Program-made: the position numbers and the translations under genes
Assembly: GCA_000402355.1 (NCBI GenBank)
Contig: AQRS01000033.1
Location: 1-37,074, forward strand
DNA: 37,074 nucleotides
Direction: 5' to 3'
Origin: Candidatus Iainarchaeum andersonii SCGC AAA011-E11
GTDB taxonomy: Archaea; Iainarchaeota; Iainarchaeia; Iainarchaeales; Iainarchaeaceae
Part shown: positions 6,846 through 14,842 of the stretch, piece by piece
Layout: every line of letters begins with the position of its first letter
How positions within the stretch are numbered: position 1 is the first letter of the stretch
Notes under the pieces: generated by a model
Told to the model about the DNA's origin: nothing
Databases searched by the model: none
Seen by the model: the letters and a program-made list of their open reading frames with translations, nothing else

Positions 6846-7565
6846 ATGAGTAAAATTCTTGAAGAACTTGGTTTATCTCAGAATGAATCAAAAATCTATT
6901 CATATTTGCTCGCCTCAGGTTCAAGTACTGCTGGGGAAATAATTAACAAAATCAAAATCCATAGAAGAAACACTTATGATGCGTTAGCAAGACTTATCGA
7001 CAAGGGGCTACTCTCTGAAACTATTCAGGACAACAAAAGGTATTACGAGGCAACAAGCCCGGAATACTTAATTTCACTCCTTCAGGAAAAATTTGAAGTA
7101 GCACAACACGAACTACCTTCTTTAATGTCAGTGTATGAGAAGTCAAAATCCAGACAACAGGTCAAAGTACTCCAAGGAGTGGCAGGAATGAGGGCCTGTT
7201 GGGAAGATATGGTGCGCAACGCAAATTACCTATACCTGCTTGGAGCTACAGGGCTTCAATACGAATATTTGAGAGTTTATACTCCAAAATGGGTCAAAGC
7301 ACTGAATGAGAAAAAAATTGATATGAAAGTCTTATGGAATTCTGATGCAAAACACTTAGATTATTTTCTAAAAGAATGGAACGTAAAAAGCAAGAAACTC
7401 CCCTCAAACTTCATTACAAGAACCCAAATATTTCTATATTCAAACAAATCCGCAATAGTAATCTGGTCCAAAGAACCACTAGCAATACTCATAGAAAGCA
7501 AAGAGATAACTGAAGGATTCAAAAAATATTTCCAATTTATCTGGAAGATATCGAGGAGGATATAA
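6846..7565 (+). CDS. TrmB-family transcription regulator
   Basis: This is a 239-residue protein from the ATG at 6846, where the conserved opening MSKILEELGLSQNESKIYSY begins; an upstream GTG at 6798 only adds unconserved residues. Residues about 5-75 form the TrmB winged helix, with the recognition region IKIHRRNTYDALARLIDKGLL. A short coiled segment follows, then the regulatory domain with QVKVLQGVAGMRACWEDMVR and the ending AILIESKEITEGFKKYFQFIW. These are the usual features of archaeal TrmB-like regulators with a phospholipase-D-like C-terminal fold. It is monocistronic. Targets are unknown; the adjacent PIN pair or the following membrane protease are candidates by position only. Confidence 0.85.
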   Translation: MSKILEELGLSQNESKIYSYLLASGSSTAGEIINKIKIHRRNTYDALARLIDKGLLSETIQDNKRYYEATSPEYLISLLQEKFEVAQHELPSLMSVYEKSKSRQQVKVLQGVAGMRACWEDMVRNANYLYLLGATGLQYEYLRVYTPKWVKALNEKKIDMKVLWNSDAKHLDYFLKEWNVKSKKLPSNFITRTQIFLYSNKSAIVIWSKEPLAILIESKEITEGFKKYFQFIWKISRRI

Positions 7566-7670
7566 CCGCCAATAGTTCTTTTTGCTAAATACAACCTCCC
7601 AATTTTAACTCCCGGATTTAACAACCTTTACCTCCCGAAGACTTACCAGAACCGTTCAAAGGGCAAAAGA

Positions 7671-7775
7671 ATGGAGAAAAAGAAAGCAAAGCAAAGGCAA
7701 CCCACAACAGAGAAGGCTTCCAAAGTAAAAGCATGTGTGTTGATAATGTTCTTGTTTTTTATTGCTTTTGAATAA
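7671..7775 (+). CDS. Possible 34-residue small membrane protein (weak)
   Basis: This ATG frame has a Lys/Gln-rich start (MEKKKAKQRQPTTEKASKVK) followed by one hydrophobic stretch. It lies between the TrmB regulator and the M50 protease and ends 12 bases before the protease start. The positive-then-hydrophobic layout fits a small membrane peptide, but no conservation can be judged. Confidence 0.2.
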   Translation: MEKKKAKQRQPTTEKASKVKACVLIMFLFFIAFE

Positions 7776-7787
7776 ATAAGATGTTGA

Positions 7788-8396
7788 ATGAACTCCAAGG
7801 AGAGAAATGACCTCATAATAAGCTGGCTGACCATCAGCATAGCGTTTTCATGGATAGGGCTCAGCATATTCAATTTAAGGGGCGTTGAGGCGTTTCTCTC
7901 AAACCTCGCAATAATGCTTGTCGCCGTCGGAACAGGCTTCATCCTGCACGAATTGGCGCACAAGTACGTCGCAATAAACTACGGCGCGCACGCGGAATTT
8001 AGGGCATGGAAACAAGGATTGCTTCTCGCAATCGGCCTCGCGGTGTTCACTAATGGAAACTTCGTGTTTGCCGCGCCCGGCGCGGTGTATGTTTACGGCA
8101 ATAACATTTCCGTGAAGCGGAACGGGCACATTTCAATCGCTGGCCCGCTCACGAACATCGCAATAGCGGTCCTGTTCATCGCGCTGTTTTTCGGCCTCGG
8201 CTTCACCGGCCTTTTGCAGCAAATAGTGGTTTCAACCATTTACGTGAACTTCCTCCTCGCGGCATTCAACATGCTGCCGATATTCCCGCTGGACGGAAGC
8301 AAGGTTTTTGCGTGGAGCAAAAGCGCATGGCTCATCACAACGCTTGTCGCGGCCGCAGGAGTCCTCGTATTCCAGCTGTTCCTGAACGCATTCTGA
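7788..8396 (+). CDS. M50-family (site-2 protease-like) membrane metalloprotease
   Basis: This 202-residue protein has about five hydrophobic segments. The zinc-binding HExxH is H54-E55-L56-A57-H58 inside a membrane segment, and the second motif N161-x2-P-x2-P167-L-D169-G170 supplies the third metal ligand. This is the compact archaeal rhomboid-like M50 layout without PDZ or CBS domains. Such proteases cut transmembrane segments of regulators or signal peptides; no substrate is evident. The GC content rises sharply here, marking the return to core-type DNA after the AT-rich accessory region. The start was chosen at ATG 7788, where the membrane protein begins without an added charged extension. 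Confidence 0.9.
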   Translation: MNSKERNDLIISWLTISIAFSWIGLSIFNLRGVEAFLSNLAIMLVAVGTGFILHELAHKYVAINYGAHAEFRAWKQGLLLAIGLAVFTNGNFVFAAPGAVYVYGNNISVKRNGHISIAGPLTNIAIAVLFIALFFGLGFTGLLQQIVVSTIYVNFLLAAFNMLPIFPLDGSKVFAWSKSAWLITTLVAAAGVLVFQLFLNAF

Positions 8397-8465
8397 ATAC
8401 AGCGAAGTTTGAAAATTAACGGAACTGCCAACAATTAAAAACAGGTAAAAACAATATCTATCCAC

Positions 8466-9266
8466 ATGAGGAATATTTTCATTGCACTTATTGCGCTGGC
8501 CGCACTTTTGCTTTCAGGCTGCACACAGGGCAACGGAAGCGAAGCGTGCGCACAGATAGTTACGCCCGCGGTTTCTCCGGATGGCAACTGCACGGCATTC
8601 GCAACGCCATGCGACGTGCCCAGCGGATTCACGATTGTCGCGAGCTGCGAACCTTACGCACCGAACCAGCCTGTGGAGGAAACACAGCAGCCCGAGCAAG
8701 AAATTGATTTGTGCAAAAACATCAAATGCGAGGACACGTGCACGGGAACCTCGTTTTACGGCGACGGCAGATGCAGCGAAGGCCAATGCGTTTATTCCGT
8801 GAAGCAGGAAAATTCCGATAAATGCGGCTACATTGAACCGCAGCCGACACAGGGCAACTGGGCTTTCGACGCAAACCTCCTGCTGTGCGAGTACATTTCA
8901 CCGCCGAACGAATACGACTTTATTTACAAAATAAGGAACCTCAGCGACAAGGCACTCCCTTACCAGTCAACCATATGGCTCATGGTTCCGGACTTCAATG
9001 GTTATGCACAGCAAAGGACCATACAGGGAAATTACGGGCCGAACAGGATTCTCTGGGAGGAAAACGTAACAAGCTACCTGGGGCAAAACTTCAGGGGCGG
9101 GCAGGAATGGAAAATAAGGAACCTAGATTCGAACAAATCCCTTGACTTCCAGCTTATTTTCTGCACACCGGAAAATTCCACAAAAGAAAAATGCACCGCG
9201 GAAAGCGGCGTAGTGATTGCCAGCGGCAACACAAATACCGCGTGCAGAATAACGGGCCAGGCATAA
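8466..9266 (+). CDS. Cys-rich secreted lipoprotein
   Basis: This 266-residue protein has a signal peptide MRNIFIALIALAALLLSGC with a lipobox LSGC ending at Cys19. The mature N-terminal third is rich in cysteines (about 12 by residue 120) with spacing like small disulfide-bonded modules (C-x4-C-x3-C-x10-C). The rest is a beta-rich domain with FIYKIRNLSDKALPY and TIWLMVPDF. It ends with four more cysteines. It is anchored on the outside of the cell membrane. Binding or cell-wall roles are possible, but no family is recognised. It is monocistronic, and its 3' side faces the first copy of the dispersed hairpin element. Confidence 0.75.
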   Translation: MRNIFIALIALAALLLSGCTQGNGSEACAQIVTPAVSPDGNCTAFATPCDVPSGFTIVASCEPYAPNQPVEETQQPEQEIDLCKNIKCEDTCTGTSFYGDGRCSEGQCVYSVKQENSDKCGYIEPQPTQGNWAFDANLLLCEYISPPNEYDFIYKIRNLSDKALPYQSTIWLMVPDFNGYAQQRTIQGNYGPNRILWEENVTSYLGQNFRGGQEWKIRNLDSNKSLDFQLIFCTPENSTKEKCTAESGVVIASGNTNTACRITGQA

Positions 9267-9287
9267 ATTACCTGAACAGGACCAAAA

Positions 9288-9445
9288 CAACAGTTTCGTC
9301 TGTTGCAACGAATTAGGCAAGGAGAAAAAAAGGGCAAAATATTCTTTTGCCAAATTCGTTGTGGGTGCGACAACTATCTCATTGCAAACCTTTGGCTTTG
9401 CAATGCCTCGTGCCCTTGGGCACAAGGTCGCTGCTGCTCGATAGT
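9288..9445 (+). repeat. Dispersed structured intergenic element, copy A (158 bases)
   Basis: It begins with CAACAG-TTTCGT-CTGTTG (9288-9305). An inserted hairpin with arms CAACGAAT and ATTCGTTG follows at 9306-9361, then GGGTGCGACA. The outer stem ACTATC (9373-9378) and GATAGT (9440-9445) encloses further hairpins (CATTGCAAA/TTTGCAATG and GTGCCC/GGGCAC). It lies between the lipoprotein and the 3' end of cdc48. The right end nearly touches the cdc48 stop codon. Confidence 0.85.
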
Positions 9446-9452
9446 TATGCTA

Positions 9453-12400
9453 TCATCGCACGTACGAAGGCCTGAACACCTGTGAAATCGAATTCCTGAA
9501 CGCATCATAAGCCTCGTTGGTTTCCTTGGTAACCGAAGGCACCATCTTCTTCATTGCTTCCCCGATGTGCGAAAGCCTTATCTCCGAGCCCTTGAAATTG
9601 GATTCCGCCAGGGCAATCAAAGCGCTCTCCCTTATCAGCGCCTCGAGATCCGCGCCGCTGTATCCCTCGGTCTTGTGCGCAATCTCCTCCAAGGAAATGT
9701 TCTTCGCGAGAGGAACGTTCCTGGAGTGAATCCTCAATATCGCCTTTCTCGCTTCAACGTCAGGGGCGGGAACCTTAATTATCTTGTCTATCCTGCCGGG
9801 CCTCAGAAGCGCCGGGTCAAGGAGGTCAGGCCTGTTGGTTGCGGCAATGAAAACAACGCCCTTCAACTCCTCGATTCCGTCAAGCTCGGTAAGCAGCTGG
9901 TTAACCATGCGCTCGTTCACTCCCGAATCTCCGTTCGCTCCCCTTCTCGAGGCAATGCTGTCAATCTCGTCAAAGAAAATTATTACCGGAGAGACTTGTC
10001 TTGCTCTTTGGAATACTTTTCTTATTCCACGCTCGCTGTTGTGCGCAAAAATTCCGCCAAAGCCGGCAACGAAGTTTTGACATGGTTCAACCGCAACATC
10101 ATAAACAAAACCACTACAACTGATTTCATTCACTTCCTCCACAACATCCCAGTAAATATCGGCTTCAACAAGCCTCCAGAGAGAAACATATTTAGAGCGC
10201 GTCAAATCAACAGTCTGCAGAGCCTCTTTGAGCTTCTTGATGCCAACCGACGCATTTTTCGGATATGACCCGAATGCATCTTCAAGAATGCCCTGCATTT
10301 TACTGTTTATTGGAATAGTATTGCTGCGCTCCCGGGATTTCTCCTGGATATATGCGGAAATCATGAGGTTTCTTCTTGAATCGATAAACCCTATCGGCAA
10401 AAATTTTCTGAAATTCTCAACGCCAAAAATCCGCACGCAATGGCTAATGCTGCCGTTCCACTCCTTCTTTTCCCTGTAAGAAGCCACTATTCCCGCCTTG
10501 AGCAAGAGGTAAAGCAAATCATTAGCCAGCTCCCTGCTTACCGTAGACGACTCAATAACATACCTTCTTTCGCTCTTGCTTATCGAACCATCGCCGCTAA
10601 AATACCCCTTGAGAAAACCGTACAATTGTGCATTCGAACCGGAAAACAAAAAGCCTGGCGCTTTTTTGTTGAATGCGCCGGTCTCCAAACCGAACACTTT
10701 CTCCAAGACACGCTTGAACATGTAAGAATTTATGATTATTGAGGTCTGCGTAAAAGTTGCAGGAATATCCAAGAAGGAAAGCGTTTGAGCAGCGTCCTTT
10801 CTTATCTCGTCGTTTGCATTCGTTATCCTGACTACTTCATTATTGAAGTCCCCTTCCGCAACAAACAAGCCGATGAGCCTGCATAAAGCATCATTTATTT
10901 TCAGCAATACCGGCACGTGGTTTCTTGACCCTTTCACGCCAATGGTTACATTGGAAAAATCGGGCTTGAAGCCTTTTTCAATTAGCGCATTGAAACTTTT
11001 TGTTGAAACAGAAAGATTTTTCCCCTTGATTTCATAAAGATATTTTTTTGACACCCCAAACATGGCTGCGGTTTTGGCAAAACCGAATTCCTGCACCGCC
11101 TTTTCAATGTTCTGCACGGCATTTGAAAGCACATATCCGCCTTCGCTCTTGAAATAGCTAAACAAATTTATTTGATTAATGCCTGAATCTATATTCGGAA
11201 TCCTTGCGGGAACCGCGACCACGCTTTCCAAAGGAACAAGGTTTCCTGCAGCTACTGATTGTATTTCACAGTCAACAAGAGTAAACAAAGAGTGCTTATC
11301 AGTAACAGTGATTTTTCTGCCTGTCTTGGTTTTCACTTCAAGCATTTTCCCATTCAGCTTGTGCTTCATAAAATCCTTGATTTCGGAAAAAAGCACTTTT
11401 CCGTCGGAATCAAAAGTCACTACCTTCAAATCAAGCCTTTCCTCAACAATTCTGCCTATCTTTTCCCTGAAAACTTTTTTGCCATCAAATACAAGCACCT
11501 TTTCATCATAAGGGAGGCTTTCCCCCACCCACATGCTGACTAATTGCGGCCCCTTGATGCTGATGAAATTCGCCTCGGATTCCGTCGCAATGGCCTTCGC
11601 AATCGCGGTCTTCCCGCAGCCCGGAGGCCCATAAAGCAGAATGCCGCGCGGAGGCCTGATGCCCATCTTCTGGAAGCTCTCGGGATTCCTCAACGGCCAC
11701 TCAACGGCCTGCTTCAGCTCCTCCTTGAGCTTCTCAAGGCCGCCGATGTCGCTCCACTTTGTGTTCGGCACCTCGATTGCAACCTCACGCAGGGCGGAAG
11801 GATGCACGTCCTTCAGGGCGTCAAAAAAATCGTCTTTATTCACCTCGAGCCGCTCAAGGACTTCGGCAGGAATGGTCTCCTCTTCCCAGTCTATTTCGTC
11901 CGAGTAACGCCTGAGCGCCTTCATTGCGGATTCCTTCGCAAGCGCCTCCAAATCAGCGCCAACAAAACCGTGCAGCTTGCTGGCCAAATCATCGAGAAAA
12001 AGGTTCAGCATCACGCTAATCACTTCATTGCGGTCGTTTTCCGCAAGATTGGAAAGCCACTTCTGCCGCTCTTCGGACTTTACTTCCTGCAACCTAGCCA
12101 GAATTCCCCTGATTTTCCTCACGGCACCCTCATTGCCCTTGAGATTTTTTATTGCCTTGTCGATCTGCATGTAATCCATCGGGGGGCTAATCGGCATTCC
12201 GCGCGTGTGAATCTGCAGAATCTTGAGCCGGCCCTCTTTTGAAGGAACCCCAATCTCAATTTCCCTGTCAAAGCGGCCCGGCCTCCTCAATGCCTCATCA
12301 ATGCTGTTCACGCGGTTCGTTGCGCCGATTACAATAACCTGCCCGCGCGCCTCCATGCCATCCATTGCACTGAGAATCTGCGCAACCACCCTGCGCTCGA

Positions 12401-13298
12401 CCTCGCCGACAACCTCGTCCCTTTTAGGCGCGATTGCATCAATCTCGTCAAAGAAAATTATTGAAGGAGCATTCTTCTCCGCCTCCTTGAAAACTTCGCG
12501 GATGCGCTCCTCCGCCTCGCCCACAAACTTGCTCATAATGGAAGGAGAAGAGATAGGAATGAAATGGGCCTGAGTTTCGTTGGCAACCGCCTTTGCAAGC
12601 AAAGTTTTTCCGGTTCCCGGGGGGCCATAAAGCAGCACGCCTTTCGGGGGATTGATGCCGAGCTTCCTGAAAATCTCCGGATGCTTCATCGGATGCTCAA
12701 TCATTTCCCTCACCCTTCTGATCTCCTCATCCATTCCCCCGATGTCCTCGTACGCGATTTTTGGAATTCCAGAAACCCCGTCCTTGACGGGCTCCTCGCG
12801 CAGAATGAACTGCGTGAAATCCGTGACCTTGACTATTCCACGGGGATTGGTATCAACAACCTGGTAAACAAATCCCGAACCGAAAACGCTTATCCACACA
12901 CTATCCCCTTTTGTCAGGGGCCGCCCTATGAAATTCTTTTTGAGTATCCTGTCGTAACCGGAAGCTATTATGCGCACGTCCTGCGTCGGCGCCAGAACAA
13001 CGCGCTTTGCCTCGGCAAACTCCGCCCTACGCACGAGAACCTTGTCGCCCAAAGCAACGCCGGCATTCCGCCTGATGAGATTATCCATCCTTATCAGGCC
13101 CTTTTCCTCATCCTCCTGGCGCGCGGGCCAGATGACCGCGGCGGTTTTTTGCGAACCCTGAACCTCCACAATGTCGCCCGAAGTAACGCCAAGTTCCTCC
13201 TTGCTCTTCCTGTCCAGGGTAATGATGTTCCTGCCGACATGCGAAGGGTCAGGATCCTCAACGCGCAGCGAAATCTGCTTTTTGGGCTTGCCGATCAT
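9453..13298 (-). CDS. cdc48: Cdc48/VCP-type AAA ATPase containing an intein
   Basis: This 1281-residue precursor yields about 787 residues after protein splicing. Domains in order: Cdc48 double-psi barrel N-domain (from KKQISLRVED), Cdc48 domain 2, AAA domain D1 with Walker A GPPGTGKT at 225-232 and Walker B IIFFDEID at 280-287, then D2 with Walker A GPPGCGKT at 557-564, interrupted after WVGE by a 494-residue intein, resuming SERGIRKVFQRARQ. It unfolds ubiquitin-like- or degron-tagged proteins and feeds them to the proteasome. The start is ATG 13298. An upstream in-frame start at 13415 would add 39 residues encoded by a dispersed repeat and is rejected. D1 has about 55 extra residues (roughly 372-440) between HTRGMPI and HGFVGADL. 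Confidence 0.95.
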   Translation of the reverse strand: MIGKPKKQISLRVEDPDPSHVGRNIITLDRKSKEELGVTSGDIVEVQGSQKTAAVIWPARQEDEEKGLIRMDNLIRRNAGVALGDKVLVRRAEFAEAKRVVLAPTQDVRIIASGYDRILKKNFIGRPLTKGDSVWISVFGSGFVYQVVDTNPRGIVKVTDFTQFILREEPVKDGVSGIPKIAYEDIGGMDEEIRRVREMIEHPMKHPEIFRKLGINPPKGVLLYGPPGTGKTLLAKAVANETQAHFIPISSPSIMSKFVGEAEERIREVFKEAEKNAPSIIFFDEIDAIAPKRDEVVGEVERRVVAQILSAMDGMEARGQVIVIGATNRVNSIDEALRRPGRFDREIEIGVPSKEGRLKILQIHTRGMPISPPMDYMQIDKAIKNLKGNEGAVRKIRGILARLQEVKSEERQKWLSNLAENDRNEVISVMLNLFLDDLASKLHGFVGADLEALAKESAMKALRRYSDEIDWEEETIPAEVLERLEVNKDDFFDALKDVHPSALREVAIEVPNTKWSDIGGLEKLKEELKQAVEWPLRNPESFQKMGIRPPRGILLYGPPGCGKTAIAKAIATESEANFISIKGPQLVSMWVGESLPYDEKVLVFDGKKVFREKIGRIVEERLDLKVVTFDSDGKVLFSEIKDFMKHKLNGKMLEVKTKTGRKITVTDKHSLFTLVDCEIQSVAAGNLVPLESVVAVPARIPNIDSGINQINLFSYFKSEGGYVLSNAVQNIEKAVQEFGFAKTAAMFGVSKKYLYEIKGKNLSVSTKSFNALIEKGFKPDFSNVTIGVKGSRNHVPVLLKINDALCRLIGLFVAEGDFNNEVVRITNANDEIRKDAAQTLSFLDIPATFTQTSIIINSYMFKRVLEKVFGLETGAFNKKAPGFLFSGSNAQLYGFLKGYFSGDGSISKSERRYVIESSTVSRELANDLLYLLLKAGIVASYREKKEWNGSISHCVRIFGVENFRKFLPIGFIDSRRNLMISAYIQEKSRERSNTIPINSKMQGILEDAFGSYPKNASVGIKKLKEALQTVDLTRSKYVSLWRLVEADIYWDVVEEVNEISCSGFVYDVAVEPCQNFVAGFGGIFAHNSERGIRKVFQRARQVSPVIIFFDEIDSIASRRGANGDSGVNERMVNQLLTELDGIEELKGVVFIAATNRPDLLDPALLRPGRIDKIIKVPAPDVEARKAILRIHSRNVPLAKNISLEEIAHKTEGYSGADLEALIRESALIALAESNFKGSEIRLSHIGEAMKKMVPSVTKETNEAYDAFRNSISQVFRPSYVR
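10038..11519 (-). other. Intein with LAGLIDADG homing endonuclease in Cdc48 D2
   Basis: The 494-residue insert begins at Ser (SLPYDEKVLVF) and ends FAHN, followed by Ser+1 of the extein, so a Ser1/His-Asn/Ser+1 splicing chemistry is complete. Block B has TVTDKHS (T73-x2-H76). Two dodecapeptides are LIGLFVAEG (215-223) and LKGYFSGDG (303-311), the active sites of a LAGLIDADG nuclease. Block F is GFVYDVAVEPCQNF. A helix-turn-helix-like stretch (AKTAAMFGVSKKYLYEI) lies near 148-164. All splicing and nuclease motifs appear intact, so the element is probably active or recently so. Confidence 0.95.
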
Positions 13299-13336
13299 AC
13301 AAGAAAAAATCTTATGAAACAAATAATAAGCTATCT

Positions 13337-13437
13337 CAACAGTTTCGGCTGTGTTGGGTGCGACAACTATCTCCTTGTACCCGTGGGGTACGAGGCCTCG
13401 TGCCCATGGGTACAAGGTCGCCTCGAGGCTCGATAGT
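13337..13437 (+). repeat. Dispersed structured intergenic element, copy B (101 bases)
   Basis: CAACAG-TTTCGG-CTGTGTTG (13337-13356) is followed directly by GGTGCGACA without the inserted hairpin of copies A and C. The outer stem ACTATC (13366-13371)/GATAGT (13432-13437) encloses strong palindromes (GTACCC/GGGTAC, GTGCCCATGGG, GCCTCGAGGC). It fills the gap between cdc48 and the NFACT-R gene, and its last base is the first base of that gene's stop triplet on this strand. Confidence 0.85.
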
Positions 13438-14231
13438 TAGAGAGCTTTCATTGTGCCGTTCGGCAGCAAAGAAACTATTTCATCAAGGGAAACGGAAACC
13501 CCAAACCGCGCCTCAAAGCGCTTCTTCAGCATTTTTCCCGCATCGCCCTTCGAAAGGGCGCCGAAAACAATTTCCACAAAAAAATCGGAATTGGCTTTCA
13601 CCGCATCCAAAGGCCCGGAAATAAGCCCGAAAGAATCCGCCTCTTTTTTTGCCCCGACCGCAAATTTCAGCGGGGTTTTCCTGAACCACTTCCTCTCGCC
13701 ATAAACCATGAAAGCGCCCGTGCCGATTGATTCACCCGAGGGCGCGCTCTTGGAAACCTGTTCCGGGGATGCCGAGTAAACGTCAACCGCGGCCAATTGC
13801 GAATCCCACGCCTTGGAAAAAACCGCGGCAAAAACCGCGGCTTCGCGCAATGAATTCTCCGAAGGCTTTTTCCCCGCGGTTTTCAGAACAACATGCGGCG
13901 CGCCGTGAATGTCGGCGTGAAAATAAACGTCGTTCTTCTCCGCGTTCTTTTTCACCACGGCCTCGTTGCTCTTGGCGTCCCTCCCGCCAATCACAAGGAA
14001 ACCTTCGCTCGTGAAAAACCAGTGAAACTTTTCAAACCACTTCTTTTCCTTTTTCCTCGCGTGCACGACTTTTTTTTCAGTGGCAAAAGCCTTTCCCGCA
14101 AGTATTTTTTTGCGCAGTTCCTGCTCGCCCTTATCCAGCCCCGCCAGTTTTTTCCTGGCCTTTTTTGCGAGCTCATAATAAGAGTCGGCGTTTTCGCGGA
14201 TTGTTTTGCCCATGCTTATTTCAATCCTCAT
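13437..14231 (-). CDS. Stand-alone NFACT-R (DUF814) domain protein, Rqc2/NEMF-related
   Basis: This 264-residue protein starts at ATG 14231 (a GTG at 14240 is also possible). Residues about 5-65 form a charged coiled coil. The NFACT-R core follows: KFHWFFTSEGFLVIGGRDAK, then NDVYFHADIHGAPHVVLK, with a C-terminal RFGVSVSLDEIVSLLP. Full Rqc2/NEMF/RqcH proteins (about 550-1000 residues) also carry NFACT-N and helix-hairpin-helix domains and tag stalled nascent chains on the large ribosomal subunit. Those domains are absent here, so this is a short or split form. A ribosome-quality-control or tRNA-binding role is inferred from the domain. It overlaps the upstream HTH gene by 11 bases, indicating an operon. 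The stop codon lies at the end of repeat copy B. Confidence 0.8.
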   Translation of the reverse strand: MRIEISMGKTIRENADSYYELAKKARKKLAGLDKGEQELRKKILAGKAFATEKKVVHARKKEKKWFEKFHWFFTSEGFLVIGGRDAKSNEAVVKKNAEKNDVYFHADIHGAPHVVLKTAGKKPSENSLREAAVFAAVFSKAWDSQLAAVDVYSASPEQVSKSAPSGESIGTGAFMVYGERKWFRKTPLKFAVGAKKEADSFGLISGPLDAVKANSDFFVEIVFGALSKGDAGKMLKKRFEARFGVSVSLDEIVSLLPNGTMKAL

Positions 14232-14769
14232 TTCCGACACCCTTGGATTTTCTCACCAGCTCAACCAGCGAATCGGTTCTCGAGGCGAGCTTGTAGAACG
14301 GTTCGGTCACGTAAAAAATTTCCCTTCCCTTCATGAGGTCGTGCATGCCGGGAATCTTTTCAAAGTACTTTGCGTTCACCTCCCTGTGATAAGACTCGAT
14401 GTCCCTGTACATGTGCCTCGCCATTATGTTCCAGTTGCCCGAGCCGACAACTCCCGAAAGGAAGTAAATGTTCGGGTCTTTCTTTGCCTCCGCCAAAAAT
14501 TTCGCGAAAAGCCCCTTTTCAGTGAGATCGGCCTGGAAAAAGCTCAGCACCTCAAGCCTGTACCCGAACTTCTGAAAATCGAATTTTGGCCCAAAGCCCG
14601 TAAGCAAGCCCTCCTTCGAAAGGAAATCCAGCGAGGACTTTATCGTTGCCTTGTGATAGCCCGTGTAGCGCTGCAGCTGCCTAATGTTCGGGGAAACCGA
14701 ATTTTGTTTGAGTAGTGCCGAGAGAATTTTGAGCCTTATTTCATCATCCAAGCGCATTACAGAAGACAT
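14221..14769 (-). CDS. Lrp/AsnC-like helix-turn-helix regulator
   Basis: This 182-residue protein starts at ATG 14769; ATG 14757 (MRLDDEIRLK) is an equally plausible start. The N-terminal winged helix has DDEIRLKILSALLKQ, then NIRQLQRYTGYHKATIKSSL as recognition helix, and FLSKEGLLTGFGP. The C-terminal two-thirds resembles a ligand-binding RAM-like alpha/beta domain (FFQADLTEKG...YFLSGVVGSGNWNIMARHMYRD), typical of Lrp family members. It overlaps the start of the NFACT-R gene, so it may control its own operon. Effector and targets are unknown. Confidence 0.75.
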   Translation of the reverse strand: MSSVMRLDDEIRLKILSALLKQNSVSPNIRQLQRYTGYHKATIKSSLDFLSKEGLLTGFGPKFDFQKFGYRLEVLSFFQADLTEKGLFAKFLAEAKKDPNIYFLSGVVGSGNWNIMARHMYRDIESYHREVNAKYFEKIPGMHDLMKGREIFYVTEPFYKLASRTDSLVELVRKSKGVGNED

Positions 14770-14842
14770 AAACAACAATATACCAAAAGCACATTCAATT
14801 TAATAATAAGTATACACAAGGCATAGCCAAATTCAACGAATC

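Noticed and set aside
9123..9425. Minus-strand frame starting MCPRARGIAKPKV
   Set aside because: It begins inside dispersed element copy A and continues antisense to the lipoprotein gene, so its resemblance to the Cdc48 extended N-terminus is due to the shared repeat.
9567..10268. Plus-strand frame of 233 codons
   Set aside because: It is antisense to the C-terminal part of cdc48 and to the intein end; no protein features.
12564..13436. Long plus-strand open frame (290 codons) across the 5' part of cdc48
   Set aside because: It is antisense to strongly conserved Cdc48 domains, and its translation has no family features and abundant Arg/His/Asn as expected for a shadow frame.
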